From NCBI RefSeq assembly GCF_030546745.1, contig NZ_JAUOPD010000013.1:54226-118225 (forward strand): 64,000 bases of DNA, written 5' to 3'. This document shows, in pieces, positions 10,815 through 19,127 of the stretch. This DNA comes from Thalassotalea sp. 1_MG-2023. Its GTDB lineage: Bacteria > Pseudomonadota > Gammaproteobacteria > Enterobacterales > Alteromonadaceae. The notes beneath the pieces are model-generated. The model made no database searches, had not been told where the DNA came from, and saw nothing but the letters and a program-made list of their open reading frames with translations. Position numbers and translations under genes: made by a program. The number at the start of each line of letters is the position of its first letter. The stretch's first letter is position 1.

Positions 10815-12997
10815 TTTTACGTAAAAATGCAGTGTATGAAGTCGAAGGCGCTCGCCAGCGGGTCGTATCCGTTCTTTCTGCTCGTCTGGTGTTATTTAAT
10901 ATTGATGACCCTGAAAAGTCGTTGCCTAACTTGTATTGTAAGGACACCTTCATTGATTTGTTAAACGAAGAGATTATCACCCAAGTAGATGATCCATTTG
11001 CACATCTCGCATTAAACCCTGTAGAACCAGGAAGTAAGGCCGAAATAAAACGGGATGCGCGATTTCAGGTTATTCGTGCACTTGTTATGCATGACCGTTT
11101 TTATGACCCTGATATAAGAGGTAAATTAGTTGCTGAAGCTAAAAATGAGTTTGGGCGAGGTGAAAAGTTTATCTACAAGTGGTTTCGACGTTATTTTGAG
11201 CGAGGCTGTGTTAAGAATGCCTTGTTAGGCGACTATGAAGCTTGCGGTGTTGCAGAGCGAAGATACAAAGACAAGACTGGCCGTCCAGGCAAAGGAATTC
11301 GACATTCTGAAGCAATCATTCAAGATGAGGTGGAGGAAATCGTTAGGTCTGTTATCAAGGCTCATTATTTAGATAATTCGAAGACAATTCCTCAGGTATA
11401 CAAGCATATACGGACCATACTGTTTGACCCTCCTCATTGTTTTCCTGGTAGTCGCATTCCCAGTAGGGCACAGATTCGTAATTTCATTAAAAAGCATTAT
11501 TCTGATACGAATTCACAGCTCGGCCGACTTTCTAAAAAAGTCCAGAATAATGACGCGCAGCCAATCACATCAACAGCCATAGCAAATGTGAATGGGCCAG
11601 GCTCTCGATACGAATTTGACGCGACCATCGTTGATATTTATTTGACATCTGAATATGACCCTTCCCGAGTTTTGGGTCGTCCTACACTTTACTTGGTTGT
11701 ATGCACATATTCTCGCATGATTGCTGGCTACTATATTGGCTTAGAAGACCCGAGTTATCATGCTGCTATGCAGGCGCTGATATCGGCGATGAGTGATAGC
11801 AAAATTAAGCGAGCCCATGATTTAGGTTTAGATTGGGTAACAGCTGACATTTGGCCAACGATTGGGCTCTGTGAGGCAATTGCTGCCGACCGGGGTGAGT
11901 TGATGGCGGATCAAATGGAATACTTACAAGTGCAGCGTGGAATATCACTTGAAACTCCAGGCCCTTACAAAGCGGTTTTTCGATCTATTGGAGAAAGATA
12001 CTTTGGGGTTGCACAGGGAGGCTTTAAAGGCCAACTCGATGGGGTTGTAGTTGGTAGCAACGTTAAAAAGCGGGGTGACCTTGATTACATTGATAATGCC
12101 AATATGAGTTTGGCTGCCTTTGAACGTATTTTAATCGCCCTTATTGTTCATCATAATCAGTTTGGAGATTTAAAGCGTACAGATTTACCCGCAACATATC
12201 CTGATGAGGTTCCACTAAAACCGTTGAACATTTGGCAATGGGGCCAAGAAAACTGTACTGGATATATGCAGCAAATTGATGAAGTTGAGCTGAAGGTGGC
12301 TTTGTTACCTAAAAAAGAAGCTACTCTATCCAATTATGGTTTGAATATTTATGGCCTTTTTTATCGTTGCGAAGCGTTTGAAGAATTAGGTTGGTTCCAC
12401 CGTAAGGGGATCGGGACCAGCAAGCGCCCCAATAAGCTCACTGTTGCTTACGACCCGCGCTGTATGGATCGAATCTATATCGTAATTTCTGAGCATAACG
12501 ACAAGCCCTTAGTCGCTGAATTATCAGAGAAGTCCGAATCGTGGAGAGGGCAGTCGTTGCATGAGATAAAACTTCGTAAGTCTGTTCGCGCTATAACAGA
12601 TGAAGATACTAAGGACGCAGAAGATCAATCGCTTAGCAATCTTCAACGTCTGTTTGATGAAACGAATAAAACGCAACGAGATGCCAAGAAAAACTCAACC
12701 CCTATCGGTATGTCAAAAGCCGAGCGTAAACGCGGAATTGAAAACAATCGAGCTGAGGCATTGCGTGCTGAACGGGCAAACAATCCATTAATAACGTCAC
12801 TAGACGAACAAGGAGGTACTTACATCGAACCACACACACTTTCAGAGTCAACGGATGACTTTGAAGACCCTGATATTTTAGAACAACTTCAGCAAAGGAG
12901 CAAATTGATGAGCATGGAGAAGCATACTGGCTTCGTATTCATCAAATACCGAGCATTCATATCTGTATTAAACATCAAAGCTCGTTATCGAACGTAA
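10811..12997 (+). CDS. tnsB: Tn7-like transposase TnsB with a chimeric C-terminus
   Basis: TnsB is the DDE recombinase that binds the element ends and joins them to target DNA. The 728-residue frame has an N-terminal DNA-binding half and an RNase H-like core. Asp270 (YEFDATIVDIYL), Asp360 (AIAADRGELM) and Glu395 (RSIGERYFG) match Tn7 Asp273, Asp361 and Glu396. Genuine TnsB sequence seems to run to about DPDILEQLQQRSK (near 12900). The remaining 28 or so residues come from out-of-frame reading of the fused tnsD remnant. The native C-terminus contacts TnsC, so the end of that tail is probably lost, as is TnsC itself. Catalytic function may persist, but targeted transposition should not. Confidence 0.92.
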   Translation: MILRKNAVYEVEGARQRVVSVLSARLVLFNIDDPEKSLPNLYCKDTFIDLLNEEIITQVDDPFAHLALNPVEPGSKAEIKRDARFQVIRALVMHDRFYDPDIRGKLVAEAKNEFGRGEKFIYKWFRRYFERGCVKNALLGDYEACGVAERRYKDKTGRPGKGIRHSEAIIQDEVEEIVRSVIKAHYLDNSKTIPQVYKHIRTILFDPPHCFPGSRIPSRAQIRNFIKKHYSDTNSQLGRLSKKVQNNDAQPITSTAIANVNGPGSRYEFDATIVDIYLTSEYDPSRVLGRPTLYLVVCTYSRMIAGYYIGLEDPSYHAAMQALISAMSDSKIKRAHDLGLDWVTADIWPTIGLCEAIAADRGELMADQMEYLQVQRGISLETPGPYKAVFRSIGERYFGVAQGGFKGQLDGVVVGSNVKKRGDLDYIDNANMSLAAFERILIALIVHHNQFGDLKRTDLPATYPDEVPLKPLNIWQWGQENCTGYMQQIDEVELKVALLPKKEATLSNYGLNIYGLFYRCEAFEELGWFHRKGIGTSKRPNKLTVAYDPRCMDRIYIVISEHNDKPLVAELSEKSESWRGQSLHEIKLRKSVRAITDEDTKDAEDQSLSNLQRLFDETNKTQRDAKKNSTPIGMSKAERKRGIENNRAEALRAERANNPLITSLDEQGGTYIEPHTLSESTDDFEDPDILEQLQQRSKLMSMEKHTGFVFIKYRAFISVLNIKARYRT

Positions 12998-14016
12998 ATA
13001 AGCGAGTTCAAAAGATACACAGGCATGCGTTTCAAACGTTAAGAACTCAAGAAGAATTGAGTATTAGCGAGGCGACTTCTGTTCATGTTGAAGTGCAAGC
13101 TCTTATAGAGAAGCATGTTTCAGTACTTCTTAACTTAGCACCGGCGACGAGTCCATCATTTAATCAATGGTCCAATTTTTATCAAAGTGTTTTACATGAA
13201 AAAGGCTATGGCAAAGGACAATACGTTTGCTTTGATAAAGTTATGGAACAGGTGGTATCAAGGTGGCCTATAAACTGGCTTAAAAAAGAGTGTCTCTGGC
13301 CGTTCAACAAGCAATCGAGCTGGCTTCATTCCATTATTCGTAAACATAGAAAATCATTTTCATTTCTTGAGCACATTGTACTGCTTGATGCCATTTATGA
13401 GGGGGCTTGGTCGATGGACTCAATTTTGAAGCAAGTGCCTTCAACTGAGGAGATTCCAAACAGTACACATATCTACATGAGTCCTTTGGATGATTCAGCC
13501 GTTCATATTAACAAATCTAAATGGTTAAACCTGGTCAAACGCTATGGTACTAAATTGGCCAGAATAAAAGGTGGCGGCGCTATTTACACTTGGTTGTACC
13601 GTTACCACAATAAATGGTTACTTAAGACTAATAGCCATTATCAACGGCCAATTCAGTATGAAAATAACCGGGTCGACTGGCGGGCAAGGGATTGGCGTAT
13701 CGTTCGTGCAATGTATCGGATTCTGTATGATTCAGAGGCTGACTTAGATTGTCCTAGACGTTCAGCATTGTGGTTTATTCACCAACTAGAACACTCGGCC
13801 ACAGTCGAGAAAAAGTTAGCCAAATTACCATTAACTGCCGCATTCCTGGAGCGATATGCCGAAGACACGACGGATTACCAAATTCGTCGGCTAACTCGAA
13901 CTCTATCGAAATATAGCCCACAAACACCTCCAATTTGGAGACTTTTTCGCGAGTCAGGTTTAAGTGATGAGCGTATTACTGCTCAAGCAAGAGAGTTTAT
14001 TGAATGTGTTTTGTAA
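12901..14016 (+). pseudogene. tnsD: tnsD (TniQ family) remnant, 5' deleted and fused to tnsB
   Basis: TnsD binds the end of glmS and recruits TnsC to direct insertion there. From about 12907, in a frame different from tnsB, the sequence reads DEHGEAYWLRIHQIPSIHIC followed by IKHQSSL. This is the end of the TniQ zinc-finger region (family pattern YGEpYWhRxHQ...C..H). The frame continues to the stop at 14016 through a TnsD-type C-terminal region with WPINWLKKECLWPFNKQSSW and CPRRSALWFIHQLEH. About 370 codons remain of a protein near 500 in Tn7. Without a start, the N-terminal cysteines and tnsC, it is non-functional. A TTG at 13057 is the only obvious internal start. Confidence 0.87.
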
Positions 14017-14029
14017 TGAGGTGTTTAAC

Positions 14030-14260
14030 GTGGATGTATACGAAGTTGAATTAAGATTCAGTGTTGGCGAACCGGCACTATCAATGGATGAAATTGACGA
14101 CAAGCTATATGAAAGCGGATTCGGTGACGCCTTGGTTGGTCATGGTGGTAAAGGTCGAGTGAGCATTGCATTAAGCCGTCAGGCTGCTAGCGAACAAGAA
14201 TTAATCGATAATACGCGAGTATTAATAGCGAAAATCTTTCCCCAAGCAACTTGGTTGTAG
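14030..14260 (+). CDS. Small protein of unknown function in Tn7-like cargo
   Basis: The 76-residue protein (GTG start at 14030, GAGG 8 nt upstream) begins MDVYEVELRFSV. It carries a motif FGDALVGHGGKGRVSIALSR and ends with a helix DNTRVLIAKIFPQATWL. From memory, a similar domain occurs at the N-terminus of longer bacterial proteins that continue into a helix-turn-helix. Here the HTH is absent, so this is a stand-alone domain or a shortened version. It starts 13 bp after the tnsD remnant and is probably co-transcribed with the exonuclease that follows. Function unknown; a regulator or TA-like partner role is a guess. Confidence 0.6.
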   Translation: MDVYEVELRFSVGEPALSMDEIDDKLYESGFGDALVGHGGKGRVSIALSRQAASEQELIDNTRVLIAKIFPQATWL

Positions 14261-14298
14261 GGAGTACATGCATAAACGAAAATTTTATAGGGGATGCC

Positions 14299-14898
14299 AT
14301 GGGTATTGAATGTAACGATATGACGTTAGATGTTATGCGGCAATCATATGATATCATGATGATTGTAGACATAGAGCACACTTGCAGCCATGATGGCTCT
14401 ATACCGCCTGATGAGCGAGAAATCATCGAGATTGGCGCAGTCGTTGTCGATATGAAATCTTTAGAAATCATTGATGAGTACTGCGCGTTAATTCGGCCAC
14501 AACGGCACCCCCTAGTTAGTGACTTTTGTACTCAAATAACGGGGATTACTCAATCAGAATTAGATAATTCAGACGATTTTAAAACTGTTTTTTCAGATTT
14601 TTTGCATTGGTACCCAAAGACCTCAAAAGTGCTATTTGCAACTTGGGGAAGCTACGATCTAGTTCAAATAAATATTGACTGTGCATTCCACAATCTACAA
14701 CATTTTTCGCCCGACGCTGTGTTGAATCTAAAAAAGACATTTAAAAAAGTTAACAAATTGAAAAAGCCTGTTGGCTTAGCTCGAGCATTGGAATTATGTC
14801 AGTGTGAATATAACGGTAGTCGCCACCGAGCTCTTGATGATGCTAGGAACACCGTACAGTTACTGCCGTTTATTTTCAGCAATATAAAGCCTTTTTAG
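14299..14898 (+). CDS. 3'-5' exonuclease, DEDDh family (ERI-1/KapD-like)
   Basis: The protein (199 residues from the ATG at 14299, preceded by AGGGGA) has all DEDDh exonuclease motifs. Exo I is MMIVDIEHTCS with Asp and Glu, followed by EIIEIGAVVVDM. Exo II is FATWGSYD, and Exo III is RHRALDDARNTVQLL with the His and Asp. The family hydrolyses RNA or DNA from the 3' end; ERI-1-like members prefer structured RNA. The arrangement VDIEHTC...EIIEIGAVVVD, then HPLVSDFCTQITGI, fits the ERI-1/KapD branch. It lies in the cargo after the tnsD remnant, which fits nucleic-acid defence or processing, but the substrate is unknown. An upstream in-frame TTG (14251) is less likely as start. Confidence 0.86.
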   Translation: MGIECNDMTLDVMRQSYDIMMIVDIEHTCSHDGSIPPDEREIIEIGAVVVDMKSLEIIDEYCALIRPQRHPLVSDFCTQITGITQSELDNSDDFKTVFSDFLHWYPKTSKVLFATWGSYDLVQINIDCAFHNLQHFSPDAVLNLKKTFKKVNKLKKPVGLARALELCQCEYNGSRHRALDDARNTVQLLPFIFSNIKPF

Positions 14899-14956
14899 AT
14901 AAGGTTTGATTGACGTAGCTTTCATTAGCGAGCGCTAAATTCATTGTAGGTTAAAT

Positions 14957-15380
14957 ATGAAACATCAAAAAACTCCAAGTGATAACTCTTTTAAAACAGC
15001 GCCATTAAAGAACGCTGGTGTTGAGCTTGGAGATAAATCAAAACGGCTAGATCTTGAAGCATTAGTTACGACCTCTGCAATTATTGATGTGCAAACGAGT
15101 CGCGGTTTTGTCAATGTTCCTTTTTGTCAATGTTCCTCAAAACAAAGAAGCATTGCACCCTGCACGGTATTTTGAGGGATTGTATTTGTCTAAGGCCGCA
15201 GCAAAGGGATTTAGTATTCAAGAGGTAATAGATAGTCTAGATATATCTGATGAACATTTTGACGATTTTTTGAATGAGAAAGTGAGTGTTGATTTAGGCT
15301 TCGCTAAGAGGCTAGAGCTCATCACAGGTATGCCCTTCGATTTCTGGTTACGTACTCAAAACAAGTTTGATGATTCATAA
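14957..15380 (+). pseudogene. HigA-like XRE antitoxin gene broken by a 16-bp tandem duplication
   Basis: Two overlapping frames together encode one protein. The first (MKHQKTPSDNSFKT... to SRGFVNVP) stops at 15175. The second continues NKEALHPARYFEGLYLSKAA, then FAKRLELITGMPFDFWLRTQ, to 15380. At the switch TTTTGTCAATGTTCCT occurs twice back to back (15106-15121 and 15122-15137). Removing one copy restores a single frame reading RGFVNVPQNKEALHPARYF. The C-terminal part resembles HigA antitoxins (HPARYF..., then FAKRLELITG.PFDFWL), which bind DNA through an XRE helix-turn-helix. No HigB-like toxin lies next to it, so this looks like a solitary decayed cargo gene. Confidence 0.8.
15106..15137. 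repeat. 16-bp perfect tandem duplication
   Basis: TTTTGTCAATGTTCCT is present twice in direct tandem. Sixteen is not a multiple of three, so the duplication frameshifts the HigA-like gene. Replication slippage is the likely origin. Confidence 0.95.
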
Positions 15381-15547
15381 ATAATGAGAGAGCTAAATAA
15401 TATTCTGCGGCAAATTTTAAAAACAGAGCTATATTTATTGTGCAGTTGATTAAATGGAGCTTTATTGAGTGCATCCAGCCATTAGTATCTCTAGACGCTC
15501 CTAATTAAATTTATATCTAAAAGTGAATCTTTTATAGGGAGCATTAA

Positions 15548-16774
15548 ATGTTTAAATCACCAGGGGGTCTTGAAGAACTAGACCATGAATCATTGAGGGT
15601 TTGGAATGACATGATCATGAAAAACATTGAACGGCAATCTGCAAGCCGTTTTTTCAAGTCAAATCCAGATGATATTGCCAACGGACAGGAAATTGCTTCA
15701 GTTAGATGGAGTGGAGCTCCGGCCGAGCCAAGGTTTTGTTTAAATAGGGATTGGGCTCAAAAATTATCTGATTGGAATATTCGTGGACGCCATGAAACAC
15801 ACAATGAATATTGCGAGTATCGCGTCGTAACAGCTGTTGATGCTCAAGGGCGAGTGCGTCCTAAGCGAGTTGAGTTTACCTCTGAACTTAGAGAGTATTG
15901 GGTTGTACTTGCAATGAAAAACCCTCAGGGGCTACAAAATGCAGTTGAAAATATAATAGGTCGTAAACCAACATGGCGAGAACTTTACGATCACGATGAT
16001 CCATCATTATTGAATGAAGATGAGTTAAGAGTTCGGTTCAGTATTATGGTAGCCGGTAATGGAAATCATCGTGACCTGATTGATGCCAATGTTCCTTCAC
16101 AACCCCAAGGTCCACTAAATAGAGATAATATATTATTTCTTACACACCCGATTAATGGCCTAGATGATTTGATTTATGTAGTAATGTTTGGTGCTACCCC
16201 ATATAAAGTTAACGATAGTTCAGGCGAAAGAAAAGCCCTATTACAAGAAATATTTCGAGCATTTGGAGTGGAGCATTTAGCTTGCCGCAATGCTGACCCA
16301 GCTGCTGCGGCTGGTCCATTTGATGTAGTTTCAGAAGGAAGAGAAGTGGCGTTCGCGAAAAATTTAGGAATGTATCTTCGTCCGTTAAACAAAGAAATTT
16401 TCGAATATAACGGCAATTCCATTCCTGACGCTTGGATAAAGTATTCCAGAGGAAATGAAGGAATGTATCAAAGGTTGGTAATTGGCCCGAGTGACGCAGA
16501 CAACGCTTACCTAGATGACATTTATTTAAAAAAAGGAGCAGCAAAAGAGCGTATTATTGGCGGATATCAAATAGCTGAAATTCTTGAGGTTGGTCCCTTA
16601 GTTGTTGTTGGAGATCCTAGTATTGTAAACCCTTCAGATGTTAAGTTTGTACCCCCAAGTCCTTCCGCTATTAACTGTAGTCAAGCTGGTGTGTGTTCGA
16701 GAATGAAACAGCTGAAAGATGATTATTTGTCCTCAAACATAGTTATTTCCGGCGGTAGCCGGGGCGGCATATAG
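15548..16774 (+). CDS. Uncharacterised protein paired with a DyP-type peroxidase-like protein
   Basis: The 408-residue protein has no signal peptide or clear membrane helix. I cannot assign a family with confidence. Visible landmarks are ETHNEYCEYRVV followed by RVEFTSELREYWVVLA, MVAGNGNHRDLIDANV, FGVEHLACRNADPAAAAGPF, and a C-terminal CSQAGVCSRMKQLKDDYLSS ending in a glycine/serine tail, SGGSRGGI. No CxxCH haem-binding motif is present. A good ribosome site (TAGGGAG) precedes the ATG. The gene ends 17 bp before the DyP-like gene, with GGAGG in between, so the two form an operon. A role as oxidase, substrate carrier or peroxidase partner is possible but unproven. Confidence 0.75.
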   Translation: MFKSPGGLEELDHESLRVWNDMIMKNIERQSASRFFKSNPDDIANGQEIASVRWSGAPAEPRFCLNRDWAQKLSDWNIRGRHETHNEYCEYRVVTAVDAQGRVRPKRVEFTSELREYWVVLAMKNPQGLQNAVENIIGRKPTWRELYDHDDPSLLNEDELRVRFSIMVAGNGNHRDLIDANVPSQPQGPLNRDNILFLTHPINGLDDLIYVVMFGATPYKVNDSSGERKALLQEIFRAFGVEHLACRNADPAAAAGPFDVVSEGREVAFAKNLGMYLRPLNKEIFEYNGNSIPDAWIKYSRGNEGMYQRLVIGPSDADNAYLDDIYLKKGAAKERIIGGYQIAEILEVGPLVVVGDPSIVNPSDVKFVPPSPSAINCSQAGVCSRMKQLKDDYLSSNIVISGGSRGGI

Positions 16775-16791
16775 TAGGATATGGAGGAAAT

Positions 16792-18036
16792 ATGGATAAC
16801 CGTATCCAAGAAGGAACCAATTGGGACATTGGAGCTAAACCCAAAAGCCACTTAAAGCTATTGATACTTGAGACAACTGAAAATACTAGTTCAAAAGATT
16901 TACGTTTAGGGTTAAAAAGTATTTGGCAGGTGCTTCAGTCGTTAAAGAGTGGCGTTGTGCCTTCATTGGGTTCTGATTATCCAGTGGATCCAAAAGAACT
17001 AGAAGTATTAATAGGTTATGGACACAAGTTCTTTGAAAGAGAAGATCTTATAGTTCCTACACCCGAAGGAATGCTCTTAACCAACCGATTTCCTCAACCA
17101 AATAATATTGAGTCAAAGCAAGTTATCCCTGGTTCAGGAATAATTTATGACGAAGATATTCAAGAAAATGTTGCTGATGCAGAGTTGGTTATACAATTAA
17201 CCGCAAACTCTCAGCTATCAGTTAATAGAGGACATGTTGAAATATTAAAGCTGCTAAACGCTATGGATGAAGAGAATCCCTTGGAAACAGGGCGTATAAA
17301 AATCAAGGAAGCATTTGATGGTTTTGGTAGAGAAGATCATAGGAGCTGGATTGATTTTCACGACGGAATTTCAAACCTGAGAAAAGGAGAAGAAAGGAAA
17401 CAAGTTGTAGCTATTAAACCTGACAATTCCGGTGGGCAAGATTGGACTCATAATGGTACATACATGGTTTTTATGAGGTTACCAGTTAATCTAAAGGTTT
17501 GGAGTGAAGTACCATACAATGAACAGGAAATACTTGTAGGCCGAACAAAAAAGTCAGGTTGTCCGATAATTCGAATAGCCCCTGATGGAACTCCGGTCCC
17601 AGATCCTCGATGCCCTGTGTCTGGTACACGAGAAATCACGGAAGAAGGAAATGAGCAATTTAGGGAGCCATCTGCTGTGGTTAGTGACGAAATAAAGTTA
17701 AGCCATGTTCAACGAGCAAACCATCACAGATCACCTGTATTCAAGCCTGACTCTAGAAGAATCTATCGCCAAGGGTTTGAGTTTGTTGAATCGGTTGGTA
17801 ATACAGGTGATTATCGCGTAGGTCTTAATTTTATTAGTTTTCAGGATGATCCAGATCGAGTTCTGTTTATTCTTACGCAGCCTGATTGGCTTGGAAACCT
17901 TTCATTCGGAGGTGATCCAAATAATCAGTACAATGGAATTGATAAATTAGTCACAGCGAGAGCTGCTGCAACTTATTTTGTCCCTCCGGATAACACAGAG
18001 GTTTTATTTCCAGGTGAGAACATGTTTCCAAGATAA
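16792..18036 (+). CDS. DyP-type peroxidase-like haem protein
   Basis: DyP peroxidases are haem enzymes that oxidise dyes, lignin-type phenolics and other compounds with H2O2. In this 414-residue protein, FHDGISN (189-195) corresponds to the DyP GxxDGxxN motif with the distal Asp. SHVQRANHH has His305 at the expected proximal haem-ligand position. NGTYMVFMRL and GLNFISFQDDPDRVLF match the second DyP subdomain core. There is no signal peptide and no encapsulin-targeting tail that I recognise, and no encapsulin gene is nearby. It is the last cargo gene before the distal transposon end and pairs with the unknown gene upstream. The family call rests on remembered motifs; the exact class is uncertain. 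Confidence 0.78.
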   Translation: MDNRIQEGTNWDIGAKPKSHLKLLILETTENTSSKDLRLGLKSIWQVLQSLKSGVVPSLGSDYPVDPKELEVLIGYGHKFFEREDLIVPTPEGMLLTNRFPQPNNIESKQVIPGSGIIYDEDIQENVADAELVIQLTANSQLSVNRGHVEILKLLNAMDEENPLETGRIKIKEAFDGFGREDHRSWIDFHDGISNLRKGEERKQVVAIKPDNSGGQDWTHNGTYMVFMRLPVNLKVWSEVPYNEQEILVGRTKKSGCPIIRIAPDGTPVPDPRCPVSGTREITEEGNEQFREPSAVVSDEIKLSHVQRANHHRSPVFKPDSRRIYRQGFEFVESVGNTGDYRVGLNFISFQDDPDRVLFILTQPDWLGNLSFGGDPNNQYNGIDKLVTARAAATYFVPPDNTEVLFPGENMFPR

Positions 18037-18245
18037 TATCTCTCGTCAATACTGATTTCATTATTGTGAGCATCGAAAGTTATTTACTATTTTACTTTCC
18101 ATCTTTGTTTAAATCACAATCTGCCATCAAGTTAGGTTTGCTATATTCTACTTTCCAACTTTGATTGAACACACGCGAAAAACCTAAGCTGATTTTTAAA
18201 GGAAAGTGATCAGTGGTCACTTTCCAACTTAGTTAAGCGATGACA
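18037..18245 (-). repeat. Tn7-like left end: three separated TnsB-site cores
   Basis: Inverted cores TTTCCATCTTT (18096-18106), TTTCCAACTTT (18152-18162) and TTTCCAACTTA (18221-18231) are spaced 56 and 69 bp apart. They are followed by ACA at 18243-18245. Read inward, TGT lies 16 nt before AGTTGG, exactly as at the other end. A 9-bp inverted repeat GGAAAGTGA / TCACTTTCC (18201-18225) overlaps the last core and may form a hairpin after the DyP-like gene. No gene is present here. Confidence 0.82.
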
Positions 18246-18270
18246 AGAGTAATAAAGTGCATACTGAAAC

Positions 18271-18317
18271 CGTCTTGTCTATGCTTGATTTATGAACATA
18301 GATAAGACGATTTTTTT
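18271..18317 (+). terminator. Intrinsic terminator, probably the displaced native glmS terminator
   Basis: A 13-bp stem (CGTCTTGTCTATG / CATAGATAAGACG, one G-U pair) with a 13-nt loop is followed by seven T residues, oriented on the plus strand. It lies just outside the transposon, where the original downstream flank of glmS should now be. Confidence 0.75.
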
Positions 18318-18336
18318 GTGTAATTATTCCCTGAAT

Positions 18337-18960
18337 TTATAATATGGTTTTTTTTGCGACAATAAAAATCGATTCATGGCTTGTTCTCCACGCTAGTTCA
18401 ATAGAGAACCCTGCTTTTGTCAATTTATTGATAAGTTGCTTTTGGGTTAAGTAAGTAACATAAGGTGCTAAGCCAACAAATTGCATTATTGGAATTAAAC
18501 ATTTAAGCATTATATTTACCTCGCCTATTAATGAGGTACTTGAAATAAAAACGCCATCACTATTTAATAGTGTGTAAACATGATGTATTGAGTAATCAAC
18601 ATCTTCTAAAAGGTGAAGAATATTTAATCCTAAAATCACATCATATTTTTCCTTATTTAAGTCAAGGTCCTCAAGGGTATTTTGTTGAAAAATAATGTTT
18701 TTAACTTTTTCTTTATCTGCTTTTTTTTCAGCTATTTCAATCATTTTTTCAGAGATATCAATTGCAACTATTTTTCTTACATAGGGCGCATGAATGATAG
18801 CTGTGCATCCACTACCACATCCAAACTCTAAAACGTTACTGTTTTTATTTAAGTACTGTTGTGTGATTGTTAATTTTTTTTGATAAGTCACTTCATCTTT
18901 AATCGTACTTTTAGCATATTTTTTAGCGCTTTTATCCCAAAACTTCTTTGAATCTATCAT
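18337..18960 (-). CDS. Class I SAM-dependent methyltransferase
   Basis: The protein (207 residues from the ATG at 18960) has the class I methyltransferase fold. Motif I is VLEFGCGSGCTAI, followed by IVAIDISEKMIEIAEKKA, the acidic loop IIFQQNTLEDLDL and YDVILGLNILHLLED. The opening IDSKKFWDKSAKKYAKS is typical of the UbiE/Methyltransf_25 type that methylates small molecules. The substrate is not evident. The C-terminal part contains a hydrophobic stretch (MLKCLIPIMQFVGLAPYVTYL), so weak membrane association is possible. It is the first gene outside the transposon and is transcribed toward it. An upstream TTG would add five residues but has no better ribosome site. Confidence 0.85.
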   Translation of the reverse strand: MIDSKKFWDKSAKKYAKSTIKDEVTYQKKLTITQQYLNKNSNVLEFGCGSGCTAIIHAPYVRKIVAIDISEKMIEIAEKKADKEKVKNIIFQQNTLEDLDLNKEKYDVILGLNILHLLEDVDYSIHHVYTLLNSDGVFISSTSLIGEVNIMLKCLIPIMQFVGLAPYVTYLTQKQLINKLTKAGFSIELAWRTSHESIFIVAKKTIL

Positions 18961-19127
18961 CAGTTTACAATCCAATATTTTATTGACAGTGCAGAGTTGT
19001 GTTAACGTCTACAAGCGGAATGCTTTAGGCGATACGTATTTGAACGTTGGCATGATTACCACACAATGTTTTAAAACTTAATGTATGCTGCTGAACCAAA
19101 AGAACAAATACGTCATAAGCCAAAGAT

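Larger units (their letters stand above)
2164..18245. mobile_element. Degenerate Tn7-like transposon inserted at glmS (attTn7), carrying prrC/hsd and DyP cargo
   Basis: The limits are set by TGT...ACA termini. At both ends TGT lies exactly 16 nt before an AGTTGG TnsB-site core, the same geometry as the Tn7 right end as I recall it. The left limit is 23 bp past the glmS stop, close to where Tn7 inserts. The glmS-proximal end has three cores at 2178, 2198 and 2218. The far end has three inverted cores at 18096, 18152 and 18221. This matches Tn7, with overlapping sites at the right end next to glmS and separated sites at the left end. tnsA and tnsB point away from glmS, as in Tn7. tnsC is missing and tnsD is truncated, so the element should be immobile unless helped. 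I find no 5-bp target duplication at these termini (GTGCT before, AGAGT after). Confidence 0.88.

Noticed and set aside
16792..18036. DyP-like protein as encapsulin cargo
   Set aside because: No encapsulin gene is in the window and the C-terminus lacks a targeting tail I would recognise.
2164..18245. CRISPR-associated Tn7-like transposon (CAST)
   Set aside because: No cas genes, CRISPR repeats or tniQ-cas operon are present; the tniQ-like remnant is of the glmS-targeting TnsD type.
2153..18270. GAAAC at 2153-2157 and 18266-18270 as the target duplication of the Tn7-like element
   Set aside because: It would place the ends at 2158 and 18265, where the termini do not match each other and the TGT-to-core distances differ by 14 bp. 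The TGT...ACA termini at 2164 and 18245 match each other in geometry and fit the expected distance from glmS.
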